Assembly: GCF_002261335.1 (NCBI RefSeq)
Contig: NZ_NEVL01000001.1
Coordinates: 434,001 to 498,000 of the forward strand
Source of the DNA: Bordetella genomosp. 1
Lineage (GTDB): Bacteria > Pseudomonadota > Gammaproteobacteria > Burkholderiales > Burkholderiaceae_B
Direction of reading: 5' to 3'
DNA length: 64,000 nt
Shown: piece after piece, positions 23,651-31,206 of the stretch
Numbering within the stretch: the first letter of the stretch is position 1
Layout: the number at the start of each line of letters is the position of its first letter
The notes under the pieces: model-generated
The model's input: only the letters and a program-made list of their open reading frames with translations
Databases searched by the model: none
Told to the model about the DNA's origin: nothing
Translations under genes and position numbers: made by a program

Positions 23651-24436
23651 GTGGATCCTGATCGTTTCAGTCATCCGCATGCCCGGGTGGAACTCTCCCC
23701 CGAGGGCGTGGCCACGGTGCGTATCGTGGATGCGGGCAGTCTCAACATCCTGGGCAGCGCGGTCATCGCGGGCCTGACCCAGGCCTTCAACGACCTGGCC
23801 GGGCGCGCCGCGGTGCGCGTGGTGATCCTGCGAGGCGACGGCGAGCGCGCCTTCGTGGCGGGCGCCGACATCAGCGAGATGGCGACGCTCGACAACACGC
23901 GCGCCCAGCGTTTCATCGCGGGCCTGTGCGAGCTGTGCGACACGGTGCGCTTTTTCCCCGTGCCTGTGATCGCCCGCATCCCGGGCCATTGCCTCGGCGC
24001 CGGGCTGGAGCTGGCGGCCGCCTGCGACCTGCGGCTGGCCGGCGACGCGGCGCGCTTCGGCATGCCCGAGGTCGAGGTCGGCATTCCGTCGGTGATCCAT
24101 GCCGCGCTGCTGCCCGCGCTGATCGGTGCGGCGCGCGCGCAGTGGCTGCTGCTCACCGGCGAGTCCGTCGACGCCGCCACCGCCCAAGACTGGGGACTGG
24201 TGCACCGCGTGCTGCCCGACAGCGAGCTCGACGGCGCCGTCGCTGCGCTGGCCGCGCGGCTGGCCGGCTTCGGCCCGCAGGCGCTGCGCCAGCAAAAGCG
24301 GCTGCTGCGCCGCTGGGAAAAAATCAGCGTCGACGAGGCGATCGCCGACAGCGTGGCGGAGTTCGGCGCGGCCTTCGACACGGGCGAGCCGCAGACCCAC
24401 ATGCAGGCCTTTCTCGCGCGCAAGGCCGCGCGCTGA
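23651..24436 (+). CDS. Enoyl-CoA hydratase/isomerase family protein
   Basis: 261 aa from the GTG at 23651, which has a strong GAAGGAGAG ribosome site. Crotonase fold marks are ERAFVAGADISEM and GHCLGAGLELAAACDLRLA, followed by MPEVEVGIPSVIHAALLPALIG. The usual GGTQRLPR sequence after the second Glu is replaced by SVIHAALLP, as in several side-branch crotonases, so the reaction is uncertain. It stands alone and ends 27 nt before the stop of the convergent histidine kinase gene, with a stem-loop in between. Confidence 0.85.
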   Translation: MDPDRFSHPHARVELSPEGVATVRIVDAGSLNILGSAVIAGLTQAFNDLAGRAAVRVVILRGDGERAFVAGADISEMATLDNTRAQRFIAGLCELCDTVRFFPVPVIARIPGHCLGAGLELAAACDLRLAGDAARFGMPEVEVGIPSVIHAALLPALIGAARAQWLLLTGESVDAATAQDWGLVHRVLPDSELDGAVAALAARLAGFGPQALRQQKRLLRRWEKISVDEAIADSVAEFGAAFDTGEPQTHMQAFLARKAAR

Positions 24437-24454
24437 GGTCCGGCGCGGCAGCCT

Positions 24455-24476
24455 GCCACCGGCTCAGGCCGGTGGC
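24455..24476. terminator. Stem-loop between convergent genes
   Basis: An 8-bp stem GCCACCGG / CCGGTGGC (24455-24462 with 24469-24476) has a 6-nt loop and overlaps the end of the kinase gene. There is no good T run, so terminator activity is uncertain. Confidence 0.35.
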
Positions 24477-25786
24477 GCTTCCTGGATCCGCAACTCCGCC
24501 GCCAGGCCACCGCCCGGCCGATTGGTGAGGAGCAGCGCCGCGCCCACGCCGGCCGCGAGCTGGCGCGCGATCGCGAGCCCGAGCCCGGTGCCGCCCGTGC
24601 CGCGGTTGCGCGAGGCCTCCACCCGATAGAAGGGCTGCAGCACCGCATCGAGCTCGGCCTCCGGAATGCCCGGGCCGCGATCGAGCACGTACACCGACAC
24701 ATCCTGCGGCCCGCGGCGCTCGACGCGCACCTCGGCGCTGCCGGCGAACTTCAATGCGTTGTCGATCAGGTTGCCGAGCACGCGCCGCAGCGCGTGCGGG
24801 CGGGTCGCGAGCGGTCCGCCGGCCTCGCCCGCGAGCGTGACGTCGCGCCCGGTGTCCTGGTAGTCGCACACCAGGCTGTCGAGGAACGCGGCCAGGTCGA
24901 TGCGGGCCGGCGCCTCCTGGTTGCCCTGCGCGCTGCGCGCGTAGTCGATGCCTTCGCGGATCAGGCGCTGCACCTCGTCGAGGTCCTGCTCGAACTTGGT
25001 CTTCTCGGCGGAGTCGTCCATGAACTCGGTGCGCAGCTTCATGCGCGTGATGGGCGTCTGCAGGTCGTGCGAGATCGCGCCCAGCATGCGCATGCGTTCG
25101 GCCAGGTGCGCGCCGATGCGCGCCTGCATGGCGTTGAACGCGGCGCTGGCCTGCGCCACCTCGCGCGGGCCGGTCTCCGAAAGCGGCGGCTGCTTGCGTT
25201 CCAGGTCGATGCCGTCGGCGGCGTGCGCCAGCCGCGTGAGCGGCCGCACGGCCAGCCGCACCGCCAGCCAGGCGCACAGCACCAGCAGGCCGAGCTGCAA
25301 CGCCAGCACCAGCGGCAACCAGCGGGCCAGCGGCGGCATCTGCAGATGGATGTCGAGCACCGCCTTGCCGCCGTCGCCCAGCGTGACCTCGGCCTGGATG
25401 TGGCGCGGATCGCCGGCCATCGCGCGGATGCTCAGCGGCCGCTCCTCGTGCAGCGCCGCGGCGATCGCCGCGGCCGCGCTGCGCGCTTCCGGCAGCGTCA
25501 AGGGCTGGTCGGCCTCGGCCGGGCCGAGCAGGTATTGGCGATTGCCGTTGGACAGGCGCGCCAGCCAGGCCGGGCGCTCTGCTGCCGGCAGCCGGTCGAG
25601 CACGTCCATCGCCACGGCCACGTCGCGCTCGAGGTCGCCCAGCATCATGGTGCGGGTGGCGTCGTAGCGCTCGTAGAACAGCAGCGCGAACGACATCGTG
25701 TGCGCCAGCACGAGGCCCGCCACGAAGATGAGAAACAGGCGGGCCACGAGGGTGCGCGGCCAGGGCCGCTCGAGCGTCAGGCGCAT
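24464..25786 (-). CDS. Sensor histidine kinase (EnvZ/RstB-like)
   Basis: 440 aa. Membrane helices lie at about residues 12-37 and 155-179 and bracket a ~115-residue periplasmic sensor region. Then come a HAMP region (about 180-232), the HisKA box with the phospho-acceptor His240 (MLGAISHDLQTPITRMKLR) and a HATPase domain: N box GNLIDNALKF (338-347), G1 DRGPGIPE and G2 GTGGTGLGLAIARQLA. The DLQTPITRMKLR text is the EnvZ-like HisKA subtype. The start codon lies 4 nt after the stop of the response regulator gene, so the two are one operon. The signal is unknown. Confidence 0.93.
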   Translation of the reverse strand: MRLTLERPWPRTLVARLFLIFVAGLVLAHTMSFALLFYERYDATRTMMLGDLERDVAVAMDVLDRLPAAERPAWLARLSNGNRQYLLGPAEADQPLTLPEARSAAAAIAAALHEERPLSIRAMAGDPRHIQAEVTLGDGGKAVLDIHLQMPPLARWLPLVLALQLGLLVLCAWLAVRLAVRPLTRLAHAADGIDLERKQPPLSETGPREVAQASAAFNAMQARIGAHLAERMRMLGAISHDLQTPITRMKLRTEFMDDSAEKTKFEQDLDEVQRLIREGIDYARSAQGNQEAPARIDLAAFLDSLVCDYQDTGRDVTLAGEAGGPLATRPHALRRVLGNLIDNALKFAGSAEVRVERRGPQDVSVYVLDRGPGIPEAELDAVLQPFYRVEASRNRGTGGTGLGLAIARQLAAGVGAALLLTNRPGGGLAAELRIQEAPPA

Positions 25787-25790
25787 GGCG

Positions 25791-26525
25791 TCAGTCTTCG
25801 CTCACCTCGACCGCGGCGGAAAACACATAGCCCTCGCTGCGCACGGTCTTGATGTACATGGGCTCGCGCGCGTCCTCGCCCAGGCGTTGGCGCAGGCGGC
25901 TCACCAGCAGGTCGATCGAGCGGCCCATGAAGTCGGCCTCGCGGCCCTGCGTGAGGTTCAGCAGCTGATCGCGATTGAGCACCCGCTGGGGATGATCGAG
26001 AAACACGCGCAGCAGCCGATATTCGGCGCCGCTCAGCGCCACGATGGTGTCGTCGGGGTCGAGCAGGTGGCGCGCGGTGGTGTCGAGCCGCCACTGCCCG
26101 AAGCGGATCTGCTGCGCCGATTCGGTCACCTGGAAGTTCGGCGGTAGCATGCGCGTGCGGCGCAACACCGCCTTGATGCGCGCCAGCAGTTCGCGCGCCA
26201 CGAAGGGCTTGACCAGATAATCGTCGGCGCCCATCTCCAGGCCCAGCACGCGATCCATGTCGTCGCCGCGCGCGGTGAGCAGCAGCACCGGGATCCTGCG
26301 GTGCTTGCCGGCGCGCAGCTCGCGGCACAGCACCAGGCCATCGTCGCCGGGCATCATGATGTCGAGCACGATCAGGTCGACCGCCGTGCTGGCCAGCTGC
26401 TGCCACATCTGCCGGCCGTCGGCGGCGAAGGTCACGTTCAGGCCGTTCTTGCGCAGGAAATTGCCGGCCAGCTCGCGGATCTCGCGATCGTCGTCGACGA
26501 TCAGGATGTGGTCCACAGGGTCCAT
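25791..26525 (-). CDS. OmpR-family response regulator
   Basis: 244 aa. The receiver domain has acidic residues DDD at 11-13, phospho-acceptor Asp55 (LIVLDIMMPGDDG) and Lys106 (YLVKPF). The C-terminal winged helix carries the family pattern (ALSGAEYRLLRVFLDHPQRVLNRDQLL and IDLLVSRLRQRLGED, ending YIKTVRSEGYVF). It is translated just before its kinase and closest in style to OmpR/RstA. Target genes are not known; the tiny ORFs and CcdA-like gene directly upstream are possible but unproven targets. Confidence 0.95.
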   Translation of the reverse strand: MDPVDHILIVDDDREIRELAGNFLRKNGLNVTFAADGRQMWQQLASTAVDLIVLDIMMPGDDGLVLCRELRAGKHRRIPVLLLTARGDDMDRVLGLEMGADDYLVKPFVARELLARIKAVLRRTRMLPPNFQVTESAQQIRFGQWRLDTTARHLLDPDDTIVALSGAEYRLLRVFLDHPQRVLNRDQLLNLTQGREADFMGRSIDLLVSRLRQRLGEDAREPMYIKTVRSEGYVFSAAVEVSED

Positions 26526-26664
26526 TGCTTTGCCTCGGATGCTCGGTCGGCGGCACGGTGCCGCCCTGGGAGACGAATGTAAGCCAAGCCGGCGCCGTCG
26601 AGAAGGCCGCTTTGTATGCCAGTGTATCGACCTCCCCGGCGCGACAAACCGGCTTGCAGGGCGC

Positions 26665-26799
26665 TCAGTCGCTTTCGTCTTCGCCGGGCCGGCGGGCGCG
26701 CGGCTGGCTGCTCGCGATCAGCTCGCATTGCAGCGGCCGCACCGCCTCCACGCTCAGTCCGCCGAACAGCAGCAGCATCACCGCGATCAGCCGTTTCAT
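26665..26799 (-). CDS. Small exported peptide of 44 aa
   Basis: From the ATG at 26797-26799 with GGGAG seven nt upstream. The peptide opens with a signal-like stretch (MKRLIAVMLLLFGGLSVEA) and continues with one Cys (LQCELIA) and a charged tail (RRPGEDESD). Its start overlaps the stop of the 26-aa ORF upstream in an ATGA arrangement, indicating translational coupling. Function unknown. It is too short for homology to be judged by eye, and it could be the remnant of a longer gene. Confidence 0.5.
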   Translation of the reverse strand: MKRLIAVMLLLFGGLSVEAVRPLQCELIASSQPRARRPGEDESD

Positions 26800-26876
26800 G
26801 AGGGCGCTCCCACCGGAAGGCGCGTGCCGCCATGGCAGGCGCCGGCGCAGGGCGGGCAGGGCTTCGGTGCGTTCAT
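26796..26876 (-). CDS. Tiny Cys-rich ORF of 26 aa
   Basis: From the ATG at 26874-26876, preceded by a strong AAGGAG six nt away. The product is MNAPKPCPPCAGACHGG followed by RLPVGAPS-type residues. Three Cys (7, 10, 14) and one His form CPPCxxxCH, a plausible metal or thiol site. The stop overlaps the next ATG (ATGA). Tiny Cys-rich leader ORFs that sense copper are known in Bordetella, so a sensing role is conceivable; that is analogy only. The divergent neighbour is a CcdA/thioredoxin-like thiol-redox operon. Confidence 0.45.
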   Translation of the reverse strand: MNAPKPCPPCAGACHGGTRLPVGAPS

Positions 26877-27056
26877 GGTCGCTCCTTCGGAGGGGGATGA
26901 GCGCGTTATACCGGGCCCTGCGGCCGCCTGTGTGTCGCACTGTACCGGCCGCCCGCAGGCGATACACGCGCTTGAAAAAAACCCGTTTTGCGGCACAGCC
27001 CGGATACGTGCGGCGCGTGAAATGCGTTCCATCGACAACCCGATCGGAACGCCACC

Positions 27057-27746
27057 ATGGACATCGTCAGTTCCCCCGTTGCGCTGCTGGCAGGCATGCT
27101 CACCGTCGCTTCGCCCTGCGTCCTGCCGCTGCTGCCCATCCTGCTGGGCTCGTCGGTCGAGCAATCGCACCGGATGCGTCCCGCCTTCGTGGTGGCCGGC
27201 TTCGTGCTCGCCTTCGCCGCGCTCGGCATCGCGCTCAGCCTGCTCACCAGCATCAGCACCGGCACGCACGAGGCCGTGCGCAACGTATCGGTCGCGCTGC
27301 TGGCCGTGTTCGGCCTGATGCGCATCTGGCCGCAACCCTATGACTGGCTGATGGCGCGCATCGGCGGGCCCATCTCCCGGCTCGCTGCCGTGGGCGACCG
27401 CGCCAGCAACGGCAACGCGGGCGGCTTCCTGCTCGGGCTCTCGCTCGGCGCCGTCTGGACGCCCTGCGCCGGCCCGGTGCTGGCCTCGATCCTGGTGCTC
27501 GCCGCCAAGGCGCAGGACCTGGGCCATTCCAGCCTGCTGCTGTTCTGCTACGCGCTGGGCGCAGGCATCCCGATGCTTGCCATCGCCTATGGCGGCAAGG
27601 TCGCCGCGACCCGCGTGCGCGGCATCGCCCGACACAGCGTGACGCTGCAGCGCCTGTTCGGCCTCCTGCTCGTGCTCACCGCCATCGCCATCCACTTCCA
27701 GTTCGACGTGCAGGCCTACGCCTGGATCGCCAACCTGTTCCATTGA
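27057..27746 (+). CDS. CcdA/DsbD-like thiol-disulfide membrane transporter
   Basis: 229 aa with about six membrane helices. Two membrane-embedded Cys sit in the family signatures: TVASPCVLPLLP (Cys21) and GAVWTPCAGPVLASI (Cys137). These pass electrons from cytosolic thioredoxin across the inner membrane. There is no fused periplasmic domain, so it is the CcdA rather than DsbD architecture. The thioredoxin-like gene 17 nt downstream is the likely periplasmic electron acceptor. Confidence 0.92.
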   Translation: MDIVSSPVALLAGMLTVASPCVLPLLPILLGSSVEQSHRMRPAFVVAGFVLAFAALGIALSLLTSISTGTHEAVRNVSVALLAVFGLMRIWPQPYDWLMARIGGPISRLAAVGDRASNGNAGGFLLGLSLGAVWTPCAGPVLASILVLAAKAQDLGHSSLLLFCYALGAGIPMLAIAYGGKVAATRVRGIARHSVTLQRLFGLLLVLTAIAIHFQFDVQAYAWIANLFH

Positions 27747-27763
27747 CCCGCAAGGAGACCACC

Positions 27764-28294
27764 ATGTTCAAGACCCTCAAGCATCTCGCCCTCGCCTCGC
27801 TGCTGTCGTTCGGCGCATTGCAGGCCCTGCCCGGCGCCCATGCGGCCGGCAGCCCCATGCCCGCGCCGGAGTTCACCGGCATCGAGAAATGGCTCAACAG
27901 CGAGCCGCTCACCCTGGCAGGCCTGCGCGGCAAGGTCGTGCTGGTCGACTTCTGGACCTACACCTGCATCAACTGCATCCGCACGCTGCCCTACGTCACC
28001 GACTGGTATCGCAAGTACAAGGACCAGGGCCTGGTCGTGGTGGGCGTGCACACGCCGGAGTTTCCGTTCGAGCGCCTGACCGCGAACGTGGAGAAAGCCA
28101 TCGGCCGCTTCGGCATCACCTATCCGGTCGCCCAGGACAACAAATACGCCACCTGGGACGCCTACCGCAACATCTACTGGCCCGCCGTGTACCTGATCGA
28201 CAAGCAGGGCAACGTGGTCTATCGCCACTTCGGCGAGGGCAACTACAAGGAAACGGAGGCGGAGATCGTGCGGCTGCTGGGCGAGCAGGGGTGA
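27764..28294 (+). CDS. Periplasmic thioredoxin-like (TlpA/DipZ-type) protein
   Basis: 176 aa from the ATG at 27764 (AAGGAG upstream); an earlier in-frame start at 27743 overlaps the ccdA-like gene and lacks a ribosome site. The signal peptide is LKHLALASLLSFGALQALPGAHA. The redox motif is C68-I-N-C71 in WTYTCINCIRTLP, with the cis-Pro region IYWPAVYLID. The CINC motif and the WTYTCINC context match the C-terminal thioredoxin domain of DipZ-type proteins. With the CcdA-like partner it should reduce or repair exported thiol proteins; the target is unknown. Confidence 0.9.
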   Translation: MFKTLKHLALASLLSFGALQALPGAHAAGSPMPAPEFTGIEKWLNSEPLTLAGLRGKVVLVDFWTYTCINCIRTLPYVTDWYRKYKDQGLVVVGVHTPEFPFERLTANVEKAIGRFGITYPVAQDNKYATWDAYRNIYWPAVYLIDKQGNVVYRHFGEGNYKETEAEIVRLLGEQG

Positions 28295-28309
28295 GCGGCT
28301 GGCTCGCGG

Positions 28310-28333
28310 GGCAGGGCGCGAGCGCGCCCTGCC
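28310..28333 (+). other. Stem-loop after thioredoxin-like gene
   Basis: A perfect 10-bp stem GGCAGGGCGC / GCGCCCTGCC has a 4-nt loop, directly after the stop at 28294. There is no T run, so it may be an mRNA end-protecting hairpin rather than a terminator. Confidence 0.4.
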
Positions 28334-28377
28334 GTAAGATGCGGGCGGTGTGACCTCTCGCTTCCAAGGACTCCGCA

Positions 28378-28734
28378 ATGAACCCGCAGCATCACGACCA
28401 TCGCATCGACAACATCGAGTTCAACGTCGCCGACATCGCCCGCAGCAAGGCGTTCTATGGCGAGGTGTTCGGCTGGACCTTCACCGACTACGGGCCGACC
28501 TACACCGAGTTCAGCGACGGGCGCCTGCAGGGCGGGTTCACGACGGGCGAGGCGGTGCGGCCCGGCGGGCCGCTGGTGATCCTGTATGCGGACGACCTCG
28601 AGGCCACGCAGCGCCGGATCGAAGCCGCCGGCGCTCGCATCAGCCGCGCGACCTTCGCGTTTCCGGGCGGCCGCCGCTTCCATTTCATCGATCCCGACGG
28701 CTACGAGCTGGCGGTCTGGACGGCGGCGCAGTAA
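28378..28734 (+). CDS. VOC family (glyoxalase-like) protein
   Basis: 118 aa, one VOC module of two beta-alpha-beta-beta-beta units. It opens HRIDNIEFNVADIARSKAFYGEVFGW and closes FHFIDPDGYELAVWT, the family's standard ends. Metal ligands would be the first His and the terminal Glu. The family includes glyoxalase-like, dioxygenase-like and antibiotic-binding proteins, so no reaction is assigned. AAGGA lies before the ATG. It is 84 nt after the redox pair and may be read through from it. Confidence 0.85.
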   Translation: MNPQHHDHRIDNIEFNVADIARSKAFYGEVFGWTFTDYGPTYTEFSDGRLQGGFTTGEAVRPGGPLVILYADDLEATQRRIEAAGARISRATFAFPGGRRFHFIDPDGYELAVWTAAQ

Positions 28735-28815
28735 ACCGCGCCGGCCCGCATCGCGCGCACCACGCGCGAGCGGGTGCTCGAGCAAGACAACGCGCGGGCC
28801 TCGCATCGCGCGCCC

Positions 28816-28857
28816 CAAAAGCCGCAAGCCCTCGCAGCATGGCGCGGGCTTGCGGCT
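28816..28857 (-). terminator. Rho-independent terminator of the ohr gene
   Basis: A perfect 12-bp stem (AGCCGCAAGCCC at 28820-28831 with GGGCTTGCGGCT at 28846-28857) is followed on the minus strand by TTTT (28817-28820 complement). It lies just after the ohr stop. Confidence 0.8.
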
Positions 28858-28890
28858 CTGGAGGGGCGCGTCGTTCGCGCCGGGCACGCG

Positions 28891-29316
28891 TCAGCGGATC
28901 TCGAAGTCCACCGCGATGTTGCCCTGGATGGCCCGCGAGTACGGGCAGGTCTGGTGCGCGGTGTTGACCAGCCGCTGCTTCTGCTCGTCGGCCAGCCCGG
29001 GCAGGGTGATCGCCAGCGTCACGGCCAGTGCATAGTGGGCGCCGCCGGCGGTCTTGCCCAGCGACACACTGGCGTCGATCGCCACGCCAGCGGGAAACGC
29101 GATGCCGTGGTGGCCCGCCGCGAGCTTGAGCGCGCCCATGAAGCAGGCCGAATAGCCCACGCCGAACAGTTGCTCGGGATTGGTGCCGGGCCGGCCGGAG
29201 CCGGGCGGGGAAAGGCGCACGTCGAGCGCGCCGTCACTGCTCTTGCCGCTGCCCTCGCGGCCGCCTTCGGTGTGGGTGTGGGCGGTGTACAGCACGTGCT
29301 CCAGGGTCGTCGTCAT
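28891..29316 (-). CDS. ohr: Organic hydroperoxide resistance protein
   Basis: 141 aa from the ATG at 29314-29316 with GAGGAG before it; the much longer open frame upstream is not coding. The two catalytic Cys of the Ohr/OsmC family are present: Cys58 in YSACFMGAL and Cys124 in HQTCPYSRAI. Sequence around them (NPEQLFGVGYSACF, CPYSRA) is Ohr rather than OsmC. It reduces organic hydroperoxides in the cytosol with lipoylated protein as donor. No OhrR regulator gene is adjacent. Confidence 0.93.
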   Translation of the reverse strand: MTTTLEHVLYTAHTHTEGGREGSGKSSDGALDVRLSPPGSGRPGTNPEQLFGVGYSACFMGALKLAAGHHGIAFPAGVAIDASVSLGKTAGGAHYALAVTLAITLPGLADEQKQRLVNTAHQTCPYSRAIQGNIAVDFEIR

Positions 29317-29477
29317 GATGGCTCCTCGGTGGGTGGGTGGAAGGAAACGACCCACGCATTGCACCAGCGCGCTGTATCGGGGATGTGTGCGCACGCAACG
29401 ATCCTGCGTCCGCAGGTATCCCGCGCGGGCGCCGCATACAGTGCGATACGAAACGCAGGCAGCGGCGCTGCCGGACG

Positions 29478-30143
29478 TCAGCGCGGCGCGGCGACGGCAA
29501 TGCCGAGCGCCGCCAGGGCCGCGGCCACGCCGGGCGCGGGGCTGGCCAGCACCGGCACGCCCGCGGGCCAGCCAGCCGCGGCCGGCGCCATCGAGGCCTG
29601 CGCCAGCACCACCACGTCGGCGCCCGCGCGGGCGCGTGCCGCCGCGGTGCGGACGGCGTCCAGATAGGCGGGCAGGTCGCCCGCCTCGAAATGCGGCCAG
29701 GCGTCGTGCACCAGAAAATCGCGGATGACGACGTCGCGGCCGGCGCGGCGGGCCGCATCCTCGAGCAGCGCGCGCGTGGGCGCGAGCGTGCTGGCGAGCG
29801 CGGCCACCAGCGCGATGCGGGGGCCCGACGCCACGGCCTCGGCGGCCATGGCACGGTCGATGCGCTGGACCGCGTAGGGCCGGCCGGTGAGCGCCTCGGC
29901 CAGCGGGCCGAGCGTGGAGCAGGTGCACACCACCAGCCGCGCCTGCGCCGTCGCGGCGGTGTCGTCGAGCGCCTGCGCAAGCGCCGCGCGCACCGCGGGC
30001 GTGGGCCCCTCGGCGCGGGCCCGCGCCAGCAGGTCCGCATGCACCGCATGATGGGCCTGCACGCCAGGCGCCAGGCGCGCGAGCAGCGCCGTGAACGGCG
30101 CCACGTGCGCGGGCGAGGTGTGCAGGAAGGCCAGCGCGGCCAT
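29478..30143 (-). CDS. Asp/Glu racemase-like protein
   Basis: 221 aa from the ATG at 30141-30143, two nt after the dapD-like stop. The layout follows the Asp/Glu/hydantoin racemase fold: VVCTCSTLGPLAEAL (Cys 73/75) for the first half-site, then IALVAALASTLAPTRALLEDAARRAGR, then ADVVVLAQASMAP. The second catalytic Cys expected near the last motif is Ala in AQASM. A two-base racemase is therefore unlikely; a decarboxylase- or isomerase-like member, or an enzyme with altered chemistry, is more likely. It is the last gene of the dpp-containing minus-strand cluster. Confidence 0.7.
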   Translation of the reverse strand: MAALAFLHTSPAHVAPFTALLARLAPGVQAHHAVHADLLARARAEGPTPAVRAALAQALDDTAATAQARLVVCTCSTLGPLAEALTGRPYAVQRIDRAMAAEAVASGPRIALVAALASTLAPTRALLEDAARRAGRDVVIRDFLVHDAWPHFEAGDLPAYLDAVRTAAARARAGADVVVLAQASMAPAAAGWPAGVPVLASPAPGVAAALAALGIAVAAPR

Positions 30144-30145
30144 GC

Positions 30146-31150
30146 TCAGTGGCCGGCGTGCAGATCGGGATTGAGCGTGCCCCAGGCCGCCGTGCGCACG
30201 ATGGCTTCCACCACGCCGCTCTGCGAGTTGCGGCGGAACAGCAGGCCATGCTGGCCGGACAGCGACACCGCCTTGACCACCATGCCCTCGGGCATCAGCA
30301 CGCGGGTGCCGGCGGTGATGTAGCAGCCCGCCTCCACGACGCAGTCGTCGCCCAGCGCAATGCCCACGCCGGAGTTGGCGCCCAGCAGGCAGCGCTTGCC
30401 GATCGAGACGACCTGCTTGCCGCCGCCCGACATGGTGCCCATGATGGAGGCGCCGCCGCCGATGTCGCTGCCGTCGTCCACCACCACGCCGGCGCTGATG
30501 CGGCCCTCGACCATCGAGGCGCCGAGCGTGCCGGCGTTGAAGTTGCAGAAGCCTTCGTGCAGCACCGTGGTGCCGGGCGAGAGATAGGCGCCCAGCCGCA
30601 CGCGGCCGGCGTCGGCGATGCGCACGCCCGGCGGCACCACGTAATCGGTCAGGCGCGGGATCTTGTCGATGCCGTAGATGTCGAGCAGCTGGCGCGCGCC
30701 GCGCAGTTGCCAGCGCAACGATTCGACCTGCTCGACCTTGCACGGGCCGGCCGAGGTCCAGGCGGCATTGTTGAGTACGCCGAACAGGCCGTCCACGTTG
30801 ACCTCGTGCGGGCGCAGCAGGCGGTGGCTCAACAGGTGCAGCCGCAGGTAGACGTCGTGCGGGTCGCGCGGGGCGTCGGCGCAGCTGGCGATGTGGGTGC
30901 GCACGGCCACCACGTCCACGTCGCGGCGCGCATCGGTGCCCAGCCCGGCCAGCGCGTGCTCGCCCAGTTCGGCGCGCACCTCGTTGTCGCTCAAGCGCTC
31001 GGTGCCGGAGGCGGGCAGCGGCTCGTCGAGCAGGCGCGGGCGCGGATACCAGGTGTCGAGCACCGTGCCGTCGCGTGCGATGGTGGCGATACCGCAGGCC
31101 ACGGCGCCGATGGCGCGCGGTTCGGGGCGTTCATAGGCAGGGACGCTCAT
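30146..31150 (-). CDS. dapD: Tetrahydrodipicolinate N-succinyltransferase, long (actinobacterial-like) type
   Basis: 334 aa. The C-terminal left-handed beta-helix contains hexapeptide repeats and the active-site text GGGASIMGTMSGGGKQVVSIGKRCLLGANSGVGIALGDDCVVEAG. It is characteristic of the long DapD class described in actinobacteria and some proteobacteria, not of the ~275-aa form usual in betaproteobacteria. DapD transfers succinate to tetrahydrodipicolinate in lysine synthesis. Placed in a transport/hydrolase operon, it may be a specialised paralogue with another acceptor. The M20 peptidase gene ends 56 nt upstream. Confidence 0.82.
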   Translation of the reverse strand: MSVPAYERPEPRAIGAVACGIATIARDGTVLDTWYPRPRLLDEPLPASGTERLSDNEVRAELGEHALAGLGTDARRDVDVVAVRTHIASCADAPRDPHDVYLRLHLLSHRLLRPHEVNVDGLFGVLNNAAWTSAGPCKVEQVESLRWQLRGARQLLDIYGIDKIPRLTDYVVPPGVRIADAGRVRLGAYLSPGTTVLHEGFCNFNAGTLGASMVEGRISAGVVVDDGSDIGGGASIMGTMSGGGKQVVSIGKRCLLGANSGVGIALGDDCVVEAGCYITAGTRVLMPEGMVVKAVSLSGQHGLLFRRNSQSGVVEAIVRTAAWGTLNPDLHAGH

Positions 31151-31206
31151 GGCGTTCTCCGGCAGGAAGAGGGCGGGGCATGGCAGGCGCCATGCCCCCG
31201 GTCAGA

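Noticed and set aside
28891-30249. Fusion of Ohr with an upstream domain
   Set aside because: The upstream part of the open frame is antisense-like text over the racemase gene, and a strong ribosome site precedes the Ohr ATG at 29316.
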